A DNA stretch of 28,678 bases from JAYQUR01 sp038133505. Its GTDB lineage: Bacteria; Pseudomonadota; Alphaproteobacteria; MPNO01; UBA830. This document shows, in pieces, positions 7,695 through 15,528 of the stretch. Each line of letters begins with the position of its first letter. The stretch's first letter is position 1. Position numbers and translations under genes: made by a program. Location: positions 1 to 28,678 of the forward strand of contig JAYPTI010000020.1 in NCBI GenBank assembly GCA_038133505.1, written 5' to 3'. The notes under the pieces are model-generated. The model did no database searches. It was not told the origin of the DNA and was given only the letters and a program-made list of their open reading frames with translations.

Positions 7695-8162
7695 GTGATC
7701 ACGCTTCAGAAGGCCAACGAGATCATCGAGATCATCATGAAGAAGGGCCGCGAGATGGATCTGAGGCCGCTCTGCGTTGTCGTCACCGACGTCGCCGCCG
7801 AGATCCGCGCTGCCCAGCGCGAGGACGGCTGCTCGCAGCTGCGCATCAAGATGGCGCAGGGCAAGTGCGTCGCGGCGCTGGCGCTCGGCCGATCGTCGGC
7901 GTTCGTCCGCGAGCGCCAGAAGCTGGGGCCGGAATTCATCGCCCAGATCCAGGACTTCACCGACCACAAGATGTTCGCGGTCGGCGGCGGCGAGCTTGTC
8001 CGCGACGAGAACGGTGTGATCCTCGGCGCCGTCGGCGTGACCGGCGCACGCGAGGAAGAGGACGAGGAAATCGTCGTCTACGGCATCCGCGAGGCCGGTT
8101 TCAAGACCGACCAGGACCTCGCCCATCTGGGCTCGATGATCCGCACCGAAGCGCCGCCGTAA
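7695..8162 (+). CDS. GlcG/HbpS-like (DUF336) protein
   Basis: A 155-residue protein of the GlcG/HbpS family, recognised by the N-terminal TLQKANEIIE, the VVVTD strand, the alternating A/L helix after KMAQGKC, and VGGGELVRDENGVILGAVG near the C-terminus. Some relatives bind haem or sense it, others are subunits or accessories of catabolic enzymes; the exact job is usually unknown. The start is GTG at 7695, set by AGGAGG at 7684-7689, which overlaps the TAG stop of the preceding decarboxylase-like gene, suggesting translational coupling. There is no signal peptide, so it acts in the cytoplasm. It appears to be the last gene of the TetR-controlled operon. The C-terminal tail (AREEEDEE) is acidic. 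Confidence 0.85.
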   Translation: MITLQKANEIIEIIMKKGREMDLRPLCVVVTDVAAEIRAAQREDGCSQLRIKMAQGKCVAALALGRSSAFVRERQKLGPEFIAQIQDFTDHKMFAVGGGELVRDENGVILGAVGVTGAREEEDEEIVVYGIREAGFKTDQDLAHLGSMIRTEAPP

Positions 8163-8233
8163 GAGGGTTCGTTTCGCCGCGGTTTCTGCGCGCTCCCCGT
8201 TACAAACACCGGCGGTGCGTGTAAAACCGCGCC

Positions 8234-10120
8234 ATGCTGCGCATCGAGAATCTCACCTACCGGATCGGCAAGCGGGCCCTGTTCGACAAGGCCAGTGCGT
8301 CGATCAACGGCGGCCACCGCGTGGGATTCGTCGGCCGTAACGGGACAGGCAAGACGACGCTGCTGCGCATGATCACCGGCCAGCTCGATCCCGACGACGG
8401 CGTGATCGACATGCCGCCCCGCTGGCGCGTCGGCATCACCCGCCAGGAAGCGCCCTCGGGCCCGGAGAAGCTGGTCGATGCCGTGCTGTCCGCCGACCGG
8501 GAGCTGACCCGCCTGCAGCGGGACGCGGACACCGAGACGGACCCGCTCAAGATCGCGGAGATTCACGAACGTCTGCGCGAGAAGGATGCGGCCGGCGCGC
8601 CGTCTCGTGCGGCGCGCATCCTCGCGGGTCTCGGGTTCGATGCGGCAGCCCAGCAGCGACCGCTCGACGAGTTTTCGGGCGGCTGGCGGATGCGCGTCAT
8701 GCTTGCCTCGCTGCTGTTTACCCAGCCCGACCTGCTGCTGCTCGACGAGCCGACCAACCATCTCGACCTCGAGGCGACGCTATGGCTGGAGGAATATCTC
8801 CGGCGCTACGACGGCACGGTGCTGATCGTCAGCCACGACCGCGACCTGCTGAACCGCGTCGCCCAGGAAATCCTTCATCTCGAGCATTCCAAGCTGACCC
8901 TCTATCAGGGCGGCTACGACCGCTTCGAGAGGACGCGGCGGGCGAAGATCGAGCAGGACGAGCGCCAGCGGACCCGGCAGGAAGCGCAGCGCGCCCATAT
9001 CCAGAAATTCGTCGACCGGTTCCGCTACAAGGCGACCAAGGCGCGCCAGGCGCAATCGCGTCTGAAGATGCTGGAGAAGATGGAGCCGATCCCCGAATAC
9101 CGCGACAAGGCGGGCGTCACTTTCAGCTTTCCCGATCCCGATGCGCTCGCGCCGCCGCTGTTCAGCGCGCAGAACGCGGCGGTCGGCTACGACGGCACGC
9201 CGGTCCTGCGGAAGGTGTCGCTCCGCCTCGACGAGGACGACCGGGTCGCGCTGCTGGGCGCGAACGGAAACGGCAAATCGACGCTCATCCGCCTGCTCGC
9301 AGGCCGGCTGAAGGCGCTGGAGGGTCAGGTGACCGCGGCGCCCAAGATGCGCGTCGGTTATTTCGCGCAGCACCAGGCGGACGAGCTCGATCTGAGCGCG
9401 ACGCCGTTCGAGGAGCTGTCGCGCCGGCGTCCCGGCGACCTGCCGGAGAAAATCCGGTCCCAGCTCGCCCGGTTCGGTTTCAGCCAGGAACGCGCGGAGA
9501 CGACCGTCGTGAACCTGTCCGGCGGCGAAAAGGCGCGCCTCCTTTTCGCCCTGATGACGAGCGACAGCCCGCACGTCCTGCTGCTCGACGAGCCGACGAA
9601 CCATCTCGACGTCGATTCCCGCCAGGCGCTCGTCCAGGCGATCAACGCGTTCTCGGGCGCCGTGGTGATCGTCAGCCACGATCCGCACGTGCTGGAACTC
9701 ACGGCGGACCGCTTCTGGCTGGTGGCCGACGGCACCGTAACGGCGTTCGACGGCGACATGGCGGACTACAGGAACCTGCTGCTCGGCGGGAAGGGCGCAA
9801 GAACGGCGGCAAGCAAACCCGAACCGGCGGCCCCTCCGGCCGAGAACCGCCGCGATCAGCGCCGCGTCGAGGCCGAGAAGCGCCAGGCGCTCGCACCGCT
9901 TCGAAAGCTGGTCGAGCGGATCGAGAAGACCGTCGAGGGCCTGCAGGCCCAGAAAGCGGAGATCGAGGCGAAACTCGCAGATCCGACGCTTTACGAGGAC
10001 GGAAATGCGGGAGCGGTCGAGCTCCAGAAGGAGCTCGGCTGGGTTGCCCGCCAGCTCGACGAGGCCGAGGCCGCCTGGCTGGAAGCCCAGGAGGAGCTCG
10101 AGACGGCGTCGGCCGGTTAG
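8234..10120 (+). CDS. ABC-F family ATPase, YheS-like
   Basis: A 628-residue soluble protein with two ATP-binding cassettes and no membrane segment, as in ABC-F ribosome-associated translation factors. Cassette 1 has Walker A GRNGTGKTT (34-42), signature FSGGWRMR and Walker B LLLLDEPTNHLD; cassette 2 has GANGNGKST (342-350), signature LSGGEKAR and LLLDEPTNHLD. Between them is the basic linker with RFRYKATKARQAQSR, typical of the P-site tRNA interaction motif. The C-terminal ~100 residues are a charged coiled coil. The NGGHRVGFVGRNG start and SGGWRMR signature resemble E. coli YheS more than EttA or Uup. The ATG at 8234 lies 71 bp after the previous gene without a strong ribosome-binding site. 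Its link to the neighbouring cluster is probably accidental. Confidence 0.93.
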   Translation: MLRIENLTYRIGKRALFDKASASINGGHRVGFVGRNGTGKTTLLRMITGQLDPDDGVIDMPPRWRVGITRQEAPSGPEKLVDAVLSADRELTRLQRDADTETDPLKIAEIHERLREKDAAGAPSRAARILAGLGFDAAAQQRPLDEFSGGWRMRVMLASLLFTQPDLLLLDEPTNHLDLEATLWLEEYLRRYDGTVLIVSHDRDLLNRVAQEILHLEHSKLTLYQGGYDRFERTRRAKIEQDERQRTRQEAQRAHIQKFVDRFRYKATKARQAQSRLKMLEKMEPIPEYRDKAGVTFSFPDPDALAPPLFSAQNAAVGYDGTPVLRKVSLRLDEDDRVALLGANGNGKSTLIRLLAGRLKALEGQVTAAPKMRVGYFAQHQADELDLSATPFEELSRRRPGDLPEKIRSQLARFGFSQERAETTVVNLSGGEKARLLFALMTSDSPHVLLLDEPTNHLDVDSRQALVQAINAFSGAVVIVSHDPHVLELTADRFWLVADGTVTAFDGDMADYRNLLLGGKGARTAASKPEPAAPPAENRRDQRRVEAEKRQALAPLRKLVERIEKTVEGLQAQKAEIEAKLADPTLYEDGNAGAVELQKELGWVARQLDEAEAAWLEAQEELETASAG

Positions 10121-10189
10121 CCCGCGCGATGCGCCTGTTCGCGTGCTCTTCCAAACATGCTAAGCACGGTTCCAAACGAAACTGACGGG

Positions 10190-10816
10190 ATGACCTCGAT
10201 GATCGACCTCTATGCCGCGCCCACTTCCAACGGACTGCGCGCCAAGATCATGCTGGACGAGTGCGGCCTCGACTACACGCTGCACCCGATGGATCTGGCC
10301 GCGGGCGCTCACAAGAAGCCGGACTATCTCGCCATCAACCCGATGGGCCTGATCCCGACGATCGTCGATTCCGACGGACCGGACGGGAAGCCCTTCACGC
10401 TGTCCCAGTCGATGGCAATCCTGGTCTATCTCGCCGGCAAATCGGGAAAATTTCTGCCCGAGAACCTGTCTCGGGACATGATCTTCTGGCGCGATCTGAT
10501 GAGCATCTGCACCGACATGACCGGGAACCTGATGGGCCTCCTGACGATCGCGCGGCTGCCCGAGCCGGATCAGGCGTCGATGGATACGTTCGGCAATCGG
10601 TTCAACGAGCTGCTCAAGGTCTGGGACGGTCTTCTCGCCGACAGGAAATACGCCGCGGGCGCCGAGGTCAGCATTGCGGATTTCGCGTTCTATCCCGTCA
10701 TGTTCCGCTGCAAGGGCGTCGCGCCGCAATACGCCCAGGGCTGCCCGAACGTCGACCGCTGGTTCGAGGAGACGGGCGCGCGACCGGGTGTGCAGAAAGG
10801 CGTGACGTTCGCCTGA
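10190..10816 (+). CDS. Glutathione S-transferase family protein (Nu-class/YfcG-like)
   Basis: A ~208-residue GST with an N-terminal thioredoxin-fold domain beginning MIDLYAAPTSNG. The T-S-N-G turn is the usual glutathione-contact site in YfcG/YghU-type enzymes. IPTIVD holds the cis-proline, and QSMAILVYLAGKSGKFLP carries the gamma-glutamyl-binding Q-S pair. The C-terminal all-helical domain has VSIADFAFYPV, the N-capping box of GSTs. Such proteins act as disulfide-bond reductases or conjugate electrophiles. Start is uncertain: ATG at 10157, 10190 or 10199 are all in frame; the family N-terminus favours 10190 or 10199, and no ribosome-binding site is decisive. It is followed 43 bp later by the binding-protein gene on the same strand. 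Confidence 0.88.
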   Translation: MTSMIDLYAAPTSNGLRAKIMLDECGLDYTLHPMDLAAGAHKKPDYLAINPMGLIPTIVDSDGPDGKPFTLSQSMAILVYLAGKSGKFLPENLSRDMIFWRDLMSICTDMTGNLMGLLTIARLPEPDQASMDTFGNRFNELLKVWDGLLADRKYAAGAEVSIADFAFYPVMFRCKGVAPQYAQGCPNVDRWFEETGARPGVQKGVTFA

Positions 10817-10859
10817 CCAGTTTCGACCAACCGATAGACGAGCAAGAGAGACCGATCCG

Positions 10860-11780
10860 ATGAAAATCGCCGTACCTGACCTGATTTCCAATTCCTATTT
10901 CCCCGCGCCAGCCGCCGTCGAGCTCGGCTTCTTCGAGGCCGAAGGGCTCGACATGGAATACGAGCTCATCTTTCCCGTCGACGACGCGAACAAGGCGATG
11001 CGCGACGGCGCGGTCGATTTCGTCGCCGGATCGGCGCATTCGACGCTGGCGGCGTTTCCCGAATGGGAAGGCGCCAGCATCCTGTGCGCGCTGTCGCAGG
11101 GGATGTACTGGTTCCTCGTCGCCAAGAAGGAACTCGGGATCGCGCCGGGCGACACGAACGCCTTGAAGGGTCTCAATATCGGCGCGGCGCCATGGGTCGA
11201 TCTCGGCCTGAAGCGGCTGCTGACCGAAGTCGGCATCGACGTGGACAAGGACCTGAAGATCGCGCCGGTCCCCGGCTCCGTGGCACCCGGCGTTTCGTTC
11301 GGCGTGACGGCGGCGCAGGCGCTCGAGGACGGCAAGCTCGATGCGTTCTGGGCGAACGGCATGGGGGCCGAGGTTGCGGTGACGCGCGGCGTGGGCACGG
11401 TCGTCCTCGATCCGCGGCGCGGGCTGGGGCCGGAGGTTTCGTTCAACTACACGCAGCCGGTATTCGCCACGACGGATGCGCTGATCGAGAAGGAGCCGGA
11501 AAAGGTCGCGGCCGCCGTGCGCGCCATCGTCAACGTGCAGAAGGCGCTCAAGGCGGACGTGAGCCTCGCGACCGAAGTCGGCCGCAAGAGCTTCCCCGAG
11601 GCGGAAACGGCGCTTATCGCCCAGGTCGTCGAACGCGATCTGCCCTATTACGACGCGTCTGTCACCGAGGCGTTCGTCTCCGGCATGAACGCGTTCTCGC
11701 GCGATATGGGTCTGATGACGGGCGACCCGTCCTACGACACGGTCGTCGCGCCAGGCTTCAGGGATCTCTGGAAAGGCTGA
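10860..11780 (+). CDS. NMT1/SsuA-like substrate-binding protein without signal peptide
   Basis: A 306-residue protein with the fold of periplasmic binding proteins for nitrate/sulfonate/taurine or pyrimidine precursors (NMT1/THI5-like). Visible family traits are SYFPAPAAVELGFFEAEGL near the N-terminus, DGAVDFVAGSAHSTLAAF, the KGLNIG strand after the hinge, ALEDGKLDAFWANG and a C-terminal helical lobe. It begins directly with the first strand (MKIAVPD) and lacks a signal peptide; no in-frame upstream start adds one. GAGAG about 10 bp ahead supports the ATG. No permease or ATPase gene of this transporter type is nearby. It may be a cytoplasmic ligand-binding protein or enzyme of this fold, or work with a distant transporter. 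Ligand unknown. Confidence 0.8.
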   Translation: MKIAVPDLISNSYFPAPAAVELGFFEAEGLDMEYELIFPVDDANKAMRDGAVDFVAGSAHSTLAAFPEWEGASILCALSQGMYWFLVAKKELGIAPGDTNALKGLNIGAAPWVDLGLKRLLTEVGIDVDKDLKIAPVPGSVAPGVSFGVTAAQALEDGKLDAFWANGMGAEVAVTRGVGTVVLDPRRGLGPEVSFNYTQPVFATTDALIEKEPEKVAAAVRAIVNVQKALKADVSLATEVGRKSFPEAETALIAQVVERDLPYYDASVTEAFVSGMNAFSRDMGLMTGDPSYDTVVAPGFRDLWKG

Positions 11781-11822
11781 CGTCGCCTTATACGCGGCGG
11801 TTCCGCGCAAGCGGACATTACT

Positions 11823-13955
11823 TTAGCAGAGCGCGTCCATGTCGATCCCCCATTCGCTCAGCAGCGAGTCGAGATCGTCGGGCAGGGCGGGCTTTCCGTA
11901 GAAGAAGCCCTGGCAGGCCTCCATGTTGAGGCCCTTGATGATTTCGTGCTCGCCGATGCGCTCGACGCCCTCGCCCACGATCGCCATGTCGAGCGACTGG
12001 CCAAGTGCGGCGATGGCGTGGAGGATCTTCTGTTTTTCGGCCGACAGGTCGGCGTCCATGATGAAGGAACGGTCGATCTTCAGCATGTCGAACGGAAGCT
12101 GTGTCAGGTAGGACAGGGACGAATAGCCCGTTCCGAAGTCGTCGATCGCGATATTGACCCCGGCTTCGCGGAATTCCTCCAGACGGCGGCGGCCCCCGTC
12201 GAAGTCCTTCATCATCTGGGATTCGGTAACTTCGATCTTCAGGCAGGACAGCGGCGCGCCGAAGCGGTCGAACGCGTCCTGGGTTTCCTTGATCAGTTGC
12301 GGCGTCTCGAGATTCTGTGCCGATAGATTGACGCTGAGGAAGAACGGCCGCCCGTTCGCGTACTTTTCGTTCCAGGCGGCTGCCCGCTCGGCCGCGACCT
12401 CGATCAGATGCGTGGTCATGGGAACGATGAGGCCGCTTTCCTCGGCCACCGGGATGAACTCGCCGGGCGAGACCATGCCGCGTTCCGGATGGAACCAGCG
12501 GGCGAGGGATTCGAAGCCCGTCAGTTCGCCGGTGTTCAGATTGAAGATCGGCTGATAGGCGAGGACGATATCGCCGTTGTCGATGCCGGTCCGGAGCTCG
12601 CGCTCGATATCGAGCCGGCGGGCGGCGGACATTTCCATCTTCTCGTCGAACAGCGAGATATTGCCCTTGCCGGACTTCTTCGCGCGTTTCAGCGCGGTGA
12701 ACGCCTCGGAGATCATGTCGGTGCCGCACACGTGGCGTTCGGTGCTGACGACGATTCCGATGCCCGACGTCAGGTTGATCGTGCGGCCCTCGCATTCGAT
12801 CGTTTCCGAGATGACTTCCTGGATACGCTTGCCGACGCGCAGCGAATCCGACGGATCGTCGATGCGGTCGAGGAAGACGCCGAACTCGTCGCCGCCGAAG
12901 CTGGCGACAACGTCGGTGGGGCGCAGCGTGGAGGTAAGTCGGCCGGCGATGGTTTTGAGGACCATGTTGCCCACGGCTTCGCCGTAGCCCTCGTTGATCA
13001 TGCCGACGCCGTCGATATTGATCGCATAGAGCGCAGCGGCGGCGCCGGGATGGCGTCGGATGCGGCCGAGCGTGCGGTCGATCCGGGCCGACAGCGGTCC
13101 GCGGTTCGGAAGACCGGTCAGGCGGTCGATCGCCTTGCGGTCGGTAATGTCGGTCATGGAGCCGGCAATGCCGATCGCCTCGCCGTCCGCGTTTCGGGCG
13201 ACGGCGGCGTGAACGTGAACCCAGCGATAGGTGCCGTTCTCGTGGCGGATGCGGTGCTCCGACGAGAACCGGTCGGACAAGCCGTCCAGGCTGGCGCGGA
13301 GATCCGTCAGTACGCTATTGCGCTCGTCGTCGTGGATCCGGTCGAGCCAGTAGTCCGGGTTGACCGTGTCGCGGCCGTGCCGGATGCCGAGGATCTCGTA
13401 CCAGCGGTGCGAAAGCTGCAGCGTGCCGGCGTCGATGTCCCAGTCCCAGATGCCGTCGTTCGATCCTTCGATCGCGAGCATCAGGCGGTCCTGCGACTTC
13501 TTGAGCTGTCGGCGAAGCCGGGCGGTCGCGACATGATCGTCGATCCGCTGCACGGCAAGCGCCAGCGCCCCGGTGCGGTCGACGACGTCGTTCGCCCCAT
13601 GGGAGAGCGCCTCTGCGCAGTCGTCTACCGCGATGCCGGTCGCGACAAGGATGACCGGCACCTGCTCGTCGGTATAGTTCCGCCGGACCAGGTCGAGCGT
13701 CTCGATGCCGTTCACCTCGCCGACCGTATGATCGATGACGACGGCGCCGACCGAGTCGGTCACGGCGGCGGCACCATCGGCGCCGTTCAGCGTGCGGACG
13801 GTCAGATTGCGGTCGCGGAGCGCCGAGACCAGCGGATCGTTCGAGGCATTCTCCGGGCCGAGAAAGAGGACATCGGCCACCGCGCCGTCGGCGGCGGTTT
13901 CCCCGGCGACAGGTGTCATGATGGATTTCGCAAGATTGCCGTCGATCTTGTTCAT
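11823..13955 (-). CDS. REC-PAS-GGDEF-EAL c-di-GMP signalling protein
   Basis: A 710-residue cytoplasmic protein with no membrane segments. Order: receiver-like domain (about 26-140; D75 in VVIDH at the phospho-acceptor place, but no clear KP lysine), PAS (about 155-275), GGDEF (278-437) and EAL (about 450-695). GGDEF has the motif at 354-358 and an RxxD inhibitory site at 345-348, but the metal Asp of the INID segment is N313 and the substrate Asp of AVGN is N330, so cyclase activity is doubtful. EAL reads ESL at 482-484 yet keeps E482, N543, E575, D605/D606, K626, E662 and Q682, so phosphodiesterase activity is likely. The ATG at 13955 is chosen as the first giving a sensible N-terminus; an ORF extension to 14120 lacks domain content. 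The gene stands alone. Confidence 0.9.
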   Translation of the reverse strand: MNKIDGNLAKSIMTPVAGETAADGAVADVLFLGPENASNDPLVSALRDRNLTVRTLNGADGAAAVTDSVGAVVIDHTVGEVNGIETLDLVRRNYTDEQVPVILVATGIAVDDCAEALSHGANDVVDRTGALALAVQRIDDHVATARLRRQLKKSQDRLMLAIEGSNDGIWDWDIDAGTLQLSHRWYEILGIRHGRDTVNPDYWLDRIHDDERNSVLTDLRASLDGLSDRFSSEHRIRHENGTYRWVHVHAAVARNADGEAIGIAGSMTDITDRKAIDRLTGLPNRGPLSARIDRTLGRIRRHPGAAAALYAINIDGVGMINEGYGEAVGNMVLKTIAGRLTSTLRPTDVVASFGGDEFGVFLDRIDDPSDSLRVGKRIQEVISETIECEGRTINLTSGIGIVVSTERHVCGTDMISEAFTALKRAKKSGKGNISLFDEKMEMSAARRLDIERELRTGIDNGDIVLAYQPIFNLNTGELTGFESLARWFHPERGMVSPGEFIPVAEESGLIVPMTTHLIEVAAERAAAWNEKYANGRPFFLSVNLSAQNLETPQLIKETQDAFDRFGAPLSCLKIEVTESQMMKDFDGGRRRLEEFREAGVNIAIDDFGTGYSSLSYLTQLPFDMLKIDRSFIMDADLSAEKQKILHAIAALGQSLDMAIVGEGVERIGEHEIIKGLNMEACQGFFYGKPALPDDLDSLLSEWGIDMDALC

Positions 13956-14306
13956 AGTTCGGCCGCTTTCGTTGCGCGGAACAGCGTCGCGCGCGCGCCT
14001 GCCCTCTTCACCGGGCAGGCGGGCGAAACTCGTTCCGGAGCGGACGGGCCGTGGGCCCGGTGCGAATTCAATTGGTCGAACATAGATCCAGCAACTCGGT
14101 AACAGCTGCCAGAACACCACTGTAACCTAAAATTTTTCTTAAAATTTGCCGGACGTCGGGCCCATCGATGGCGAAATTGTTGGATTTTCAGTGTTTTCGG
14201 CATCCGAGCTGCGTCGAGGTCCGAGTGTCGAGTTCGCCGGCCGGCTACCGGTTCTTGACCGGCGAGCCGGCTCGGCTACAAACAGAACGGGACATCGAGG
14301 TTCGAA
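13956..14306. other. 351-bp divergent intergenic region with A/T-rich and GC-rich inverted repeats
   Basis: This is the only gene-free stretch over 300 bp. It lies between the divergent starts of the EAL-protein gene and the FAD monooxygenase gene. It holds an A/T-rich inverted repeat at 14130-14147 (arms AAATTTT and AAAATTT, 4-nt gap), striking in this GC-rich sequence, and a GC-rich imperfect hairpin at 14229-14274. No convincing -35/-10 pair was found for either gene, though the A/T-rich block is the natural place for promoter elements. Small frames inside it show no recognisable protein. Confidence 0.6.
14229..14274. repeat. GC-rich imperfect inverted repeat upstream of the FAD monooxygenase
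   Basis: Three short complementary blocks pair in order: CGAG with CTCG, CCGGC with GCCGG, and ACCGG with CCGGT, around a TCTTG-type loop. It ends 32 bp before the ATG of the monooxygenase gene. It has no following T run, so it is not a standard terminator; it may be a leader hairpin or simply a by-product of GC-rich sequence. Confidence 0.35.
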
Positions 14307-15528
14307 ATGACGACAAGAGACGCCGAAAGAATATTGATCGCGGGCGGCGGTCCCGTGGGGTCCGCTGCCGCCTATCTTCTCGCACGGCGCGGCATTCCGG
14401 TCACCGTGATAGAAGCGGAGGAGGGCGTGCAGCTCGACTACCGCGCATCGACGTTCCATCCGCCGACGCTCGACCTGCTGGAGGGGACGGGGATCACCGA
14501 GGCCCTCGTCGAGCGCGGCCTGAAATGCCCGACCTGGCAGTTCCGCGACCGGCAACAGGGGCGCATCGCCGAATTCGACCTGTCGGTGCTCGAAAAGGAT
14601 ACGAACTACCCCTACCGGCTTCAGTGCGAGCAGTTCAAGCTCGTCGATTATCTCTACGGCCGGCTCGACGAGATCGATTGTTCGGAGGTCGTCTTCCGCC
14701 ACCGGGTCACGGGGCTGACGCAGACCGACGACGGCGTGACCGTAACCTGCGAGGGGCCCGACGGACCTGCCGAGTTTACAGGCAAGTGGCTGATCGCCGC
14801 AGACGGCGGCCGCTCGACGGTGCGCAAGGAACTCGGCATCGGATTCGACGGCTATACCCATCCCGAGCATTTCATCGTCGCCGGCACGGAATACGATTTC
14901 CGGGCGCATATGCCGGACATCTGCTCGGTCAACTATACGGCCGATCCGGTCGAGTGGTACCTGCTGCTCGAAATCCCGGATATGTGGCGCGTCATCATGC
15001 CGGTCGACACGTCGGTGCGGGCGGACGATGCCATCACCGACACCTATCTCCAGAACTCANNNNNNNNNNGCGCTGCAGAACCTCCTGCCGCGCGACGGCG
15101 ACTATCCGATCCTTGTGCGCGCCATCTACCGCGTTTCCCAGCGCATCGCCGCGGAATACCGCAAGGGGAGGTCTTTCCTCGCGGGCGACGCCGCCCATAT
15201 CAACAACCCGCTCGGCGGCATGGGCCTCAACGGCGGGCTGCACGATGCGCTGAGCCTGACCGACCGCCTTGCCCGCGTGTGGCACGGCGAGGCGCCGGAG
15301 AGCGAGCTCGACGGCTACGAGGTGCAGCGACGCCCCGAGGCGATCGACGCCATCAACGCCATCACCGAGCGCAACAAGAAGCTGATGGAGGAGCGCGACC
15401 CCGAGGTGCGCCAGCGCAATCTCGACGAGATCGCGGCGATCGCCGCCGATCCGGAACGGGCCTACCGGTTCATGTTGAACGCGTCGATGATCACTTCGCT
15501 GCGGCGCTCGGGAATGCTGGCGGCCTAG
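14307..15528 (+). CDS. FAD-dependent aromatic monooxygenase, interrupted by an N run
   Basis: A flavoprotein hydroxylase of the PHBH/MhpA/UbiH type, which uses NAD(P)H and O2 to hydroxylate an aromatic ring. The N-terminal FAD-binding motif ILIAGGGPVG is at residues 10-18. The DG motif LIAADGGRSTVRKELGI includes D166-G167. After the gap, the FAD-ribityl motif SFLAGDAAHINNPLGGMGLNGG is at about 15175-15240. Ten N occupy 15060-15069; coding ends exactly at 15059 and resumes at 15070 in a different frame, because ten is not a multiple of three. The protein reads smoothly across the gap with only a few residues missing, so I treat this as one intact gene with a placeholder gap. GAGG lies ahead of the ATG. 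Its 3' end overlaps the convergent M48 gene by 38 bp. Substrate unknown. Confidence 0.85.
15060..15069. other. Run of ten N (assembly gap) inside the monooxygenase gene
   Basis: Ten undetermined bases. The reading frame of the flanking coding sequence differs by one across them, so the real missing length is not ten but probably a small multiple of three. This marks a scaffold join or a low-quality spot. Confidence 0.99.

Noticed and set aside
4944..8126. A 1,060-codon open frame on the minus strand opposite the ligase, decarboxylase-like and DUF336 genes.
   Set aside because: It spans three well-recognised genes in antisense, and its composition (His/Leu/Arg/Asp/Glu-rich) is typical of a GC-driven shadow frame.
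2506..8162. Reading the cluster as a catecholate siderophore locus because of the EntE-like ligase.
   Set aside because: No isochorismate synthase, isochorismatase-ArCP, NRPS, siderophore receptor or Fur-like site is seen; amidohydrolases and TetR control fit catabolism better.
11803..11816. A small hairpin (TCCGC-GCAA-GCGGA) between the convergent binding-protein and EAL genes, considered as a terminator.
   Set aside because: The stem is only 5 bp and no T run follows on either strand.
12408..14102. A 564-codon plus-strand frame opposite the GGDEF-EAL gene.
   Set aside because: The minus-strand gene has four ordered domains with catalytic motifs; the plus frame shows none.
13956..14120. 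A 55-codon upstream extension of the GGDEF-EAL gene.
   Set aside because: The extension has no domain content and its initiation site shows no ribosome-binding sequence; ATG at 13955 is the better start.
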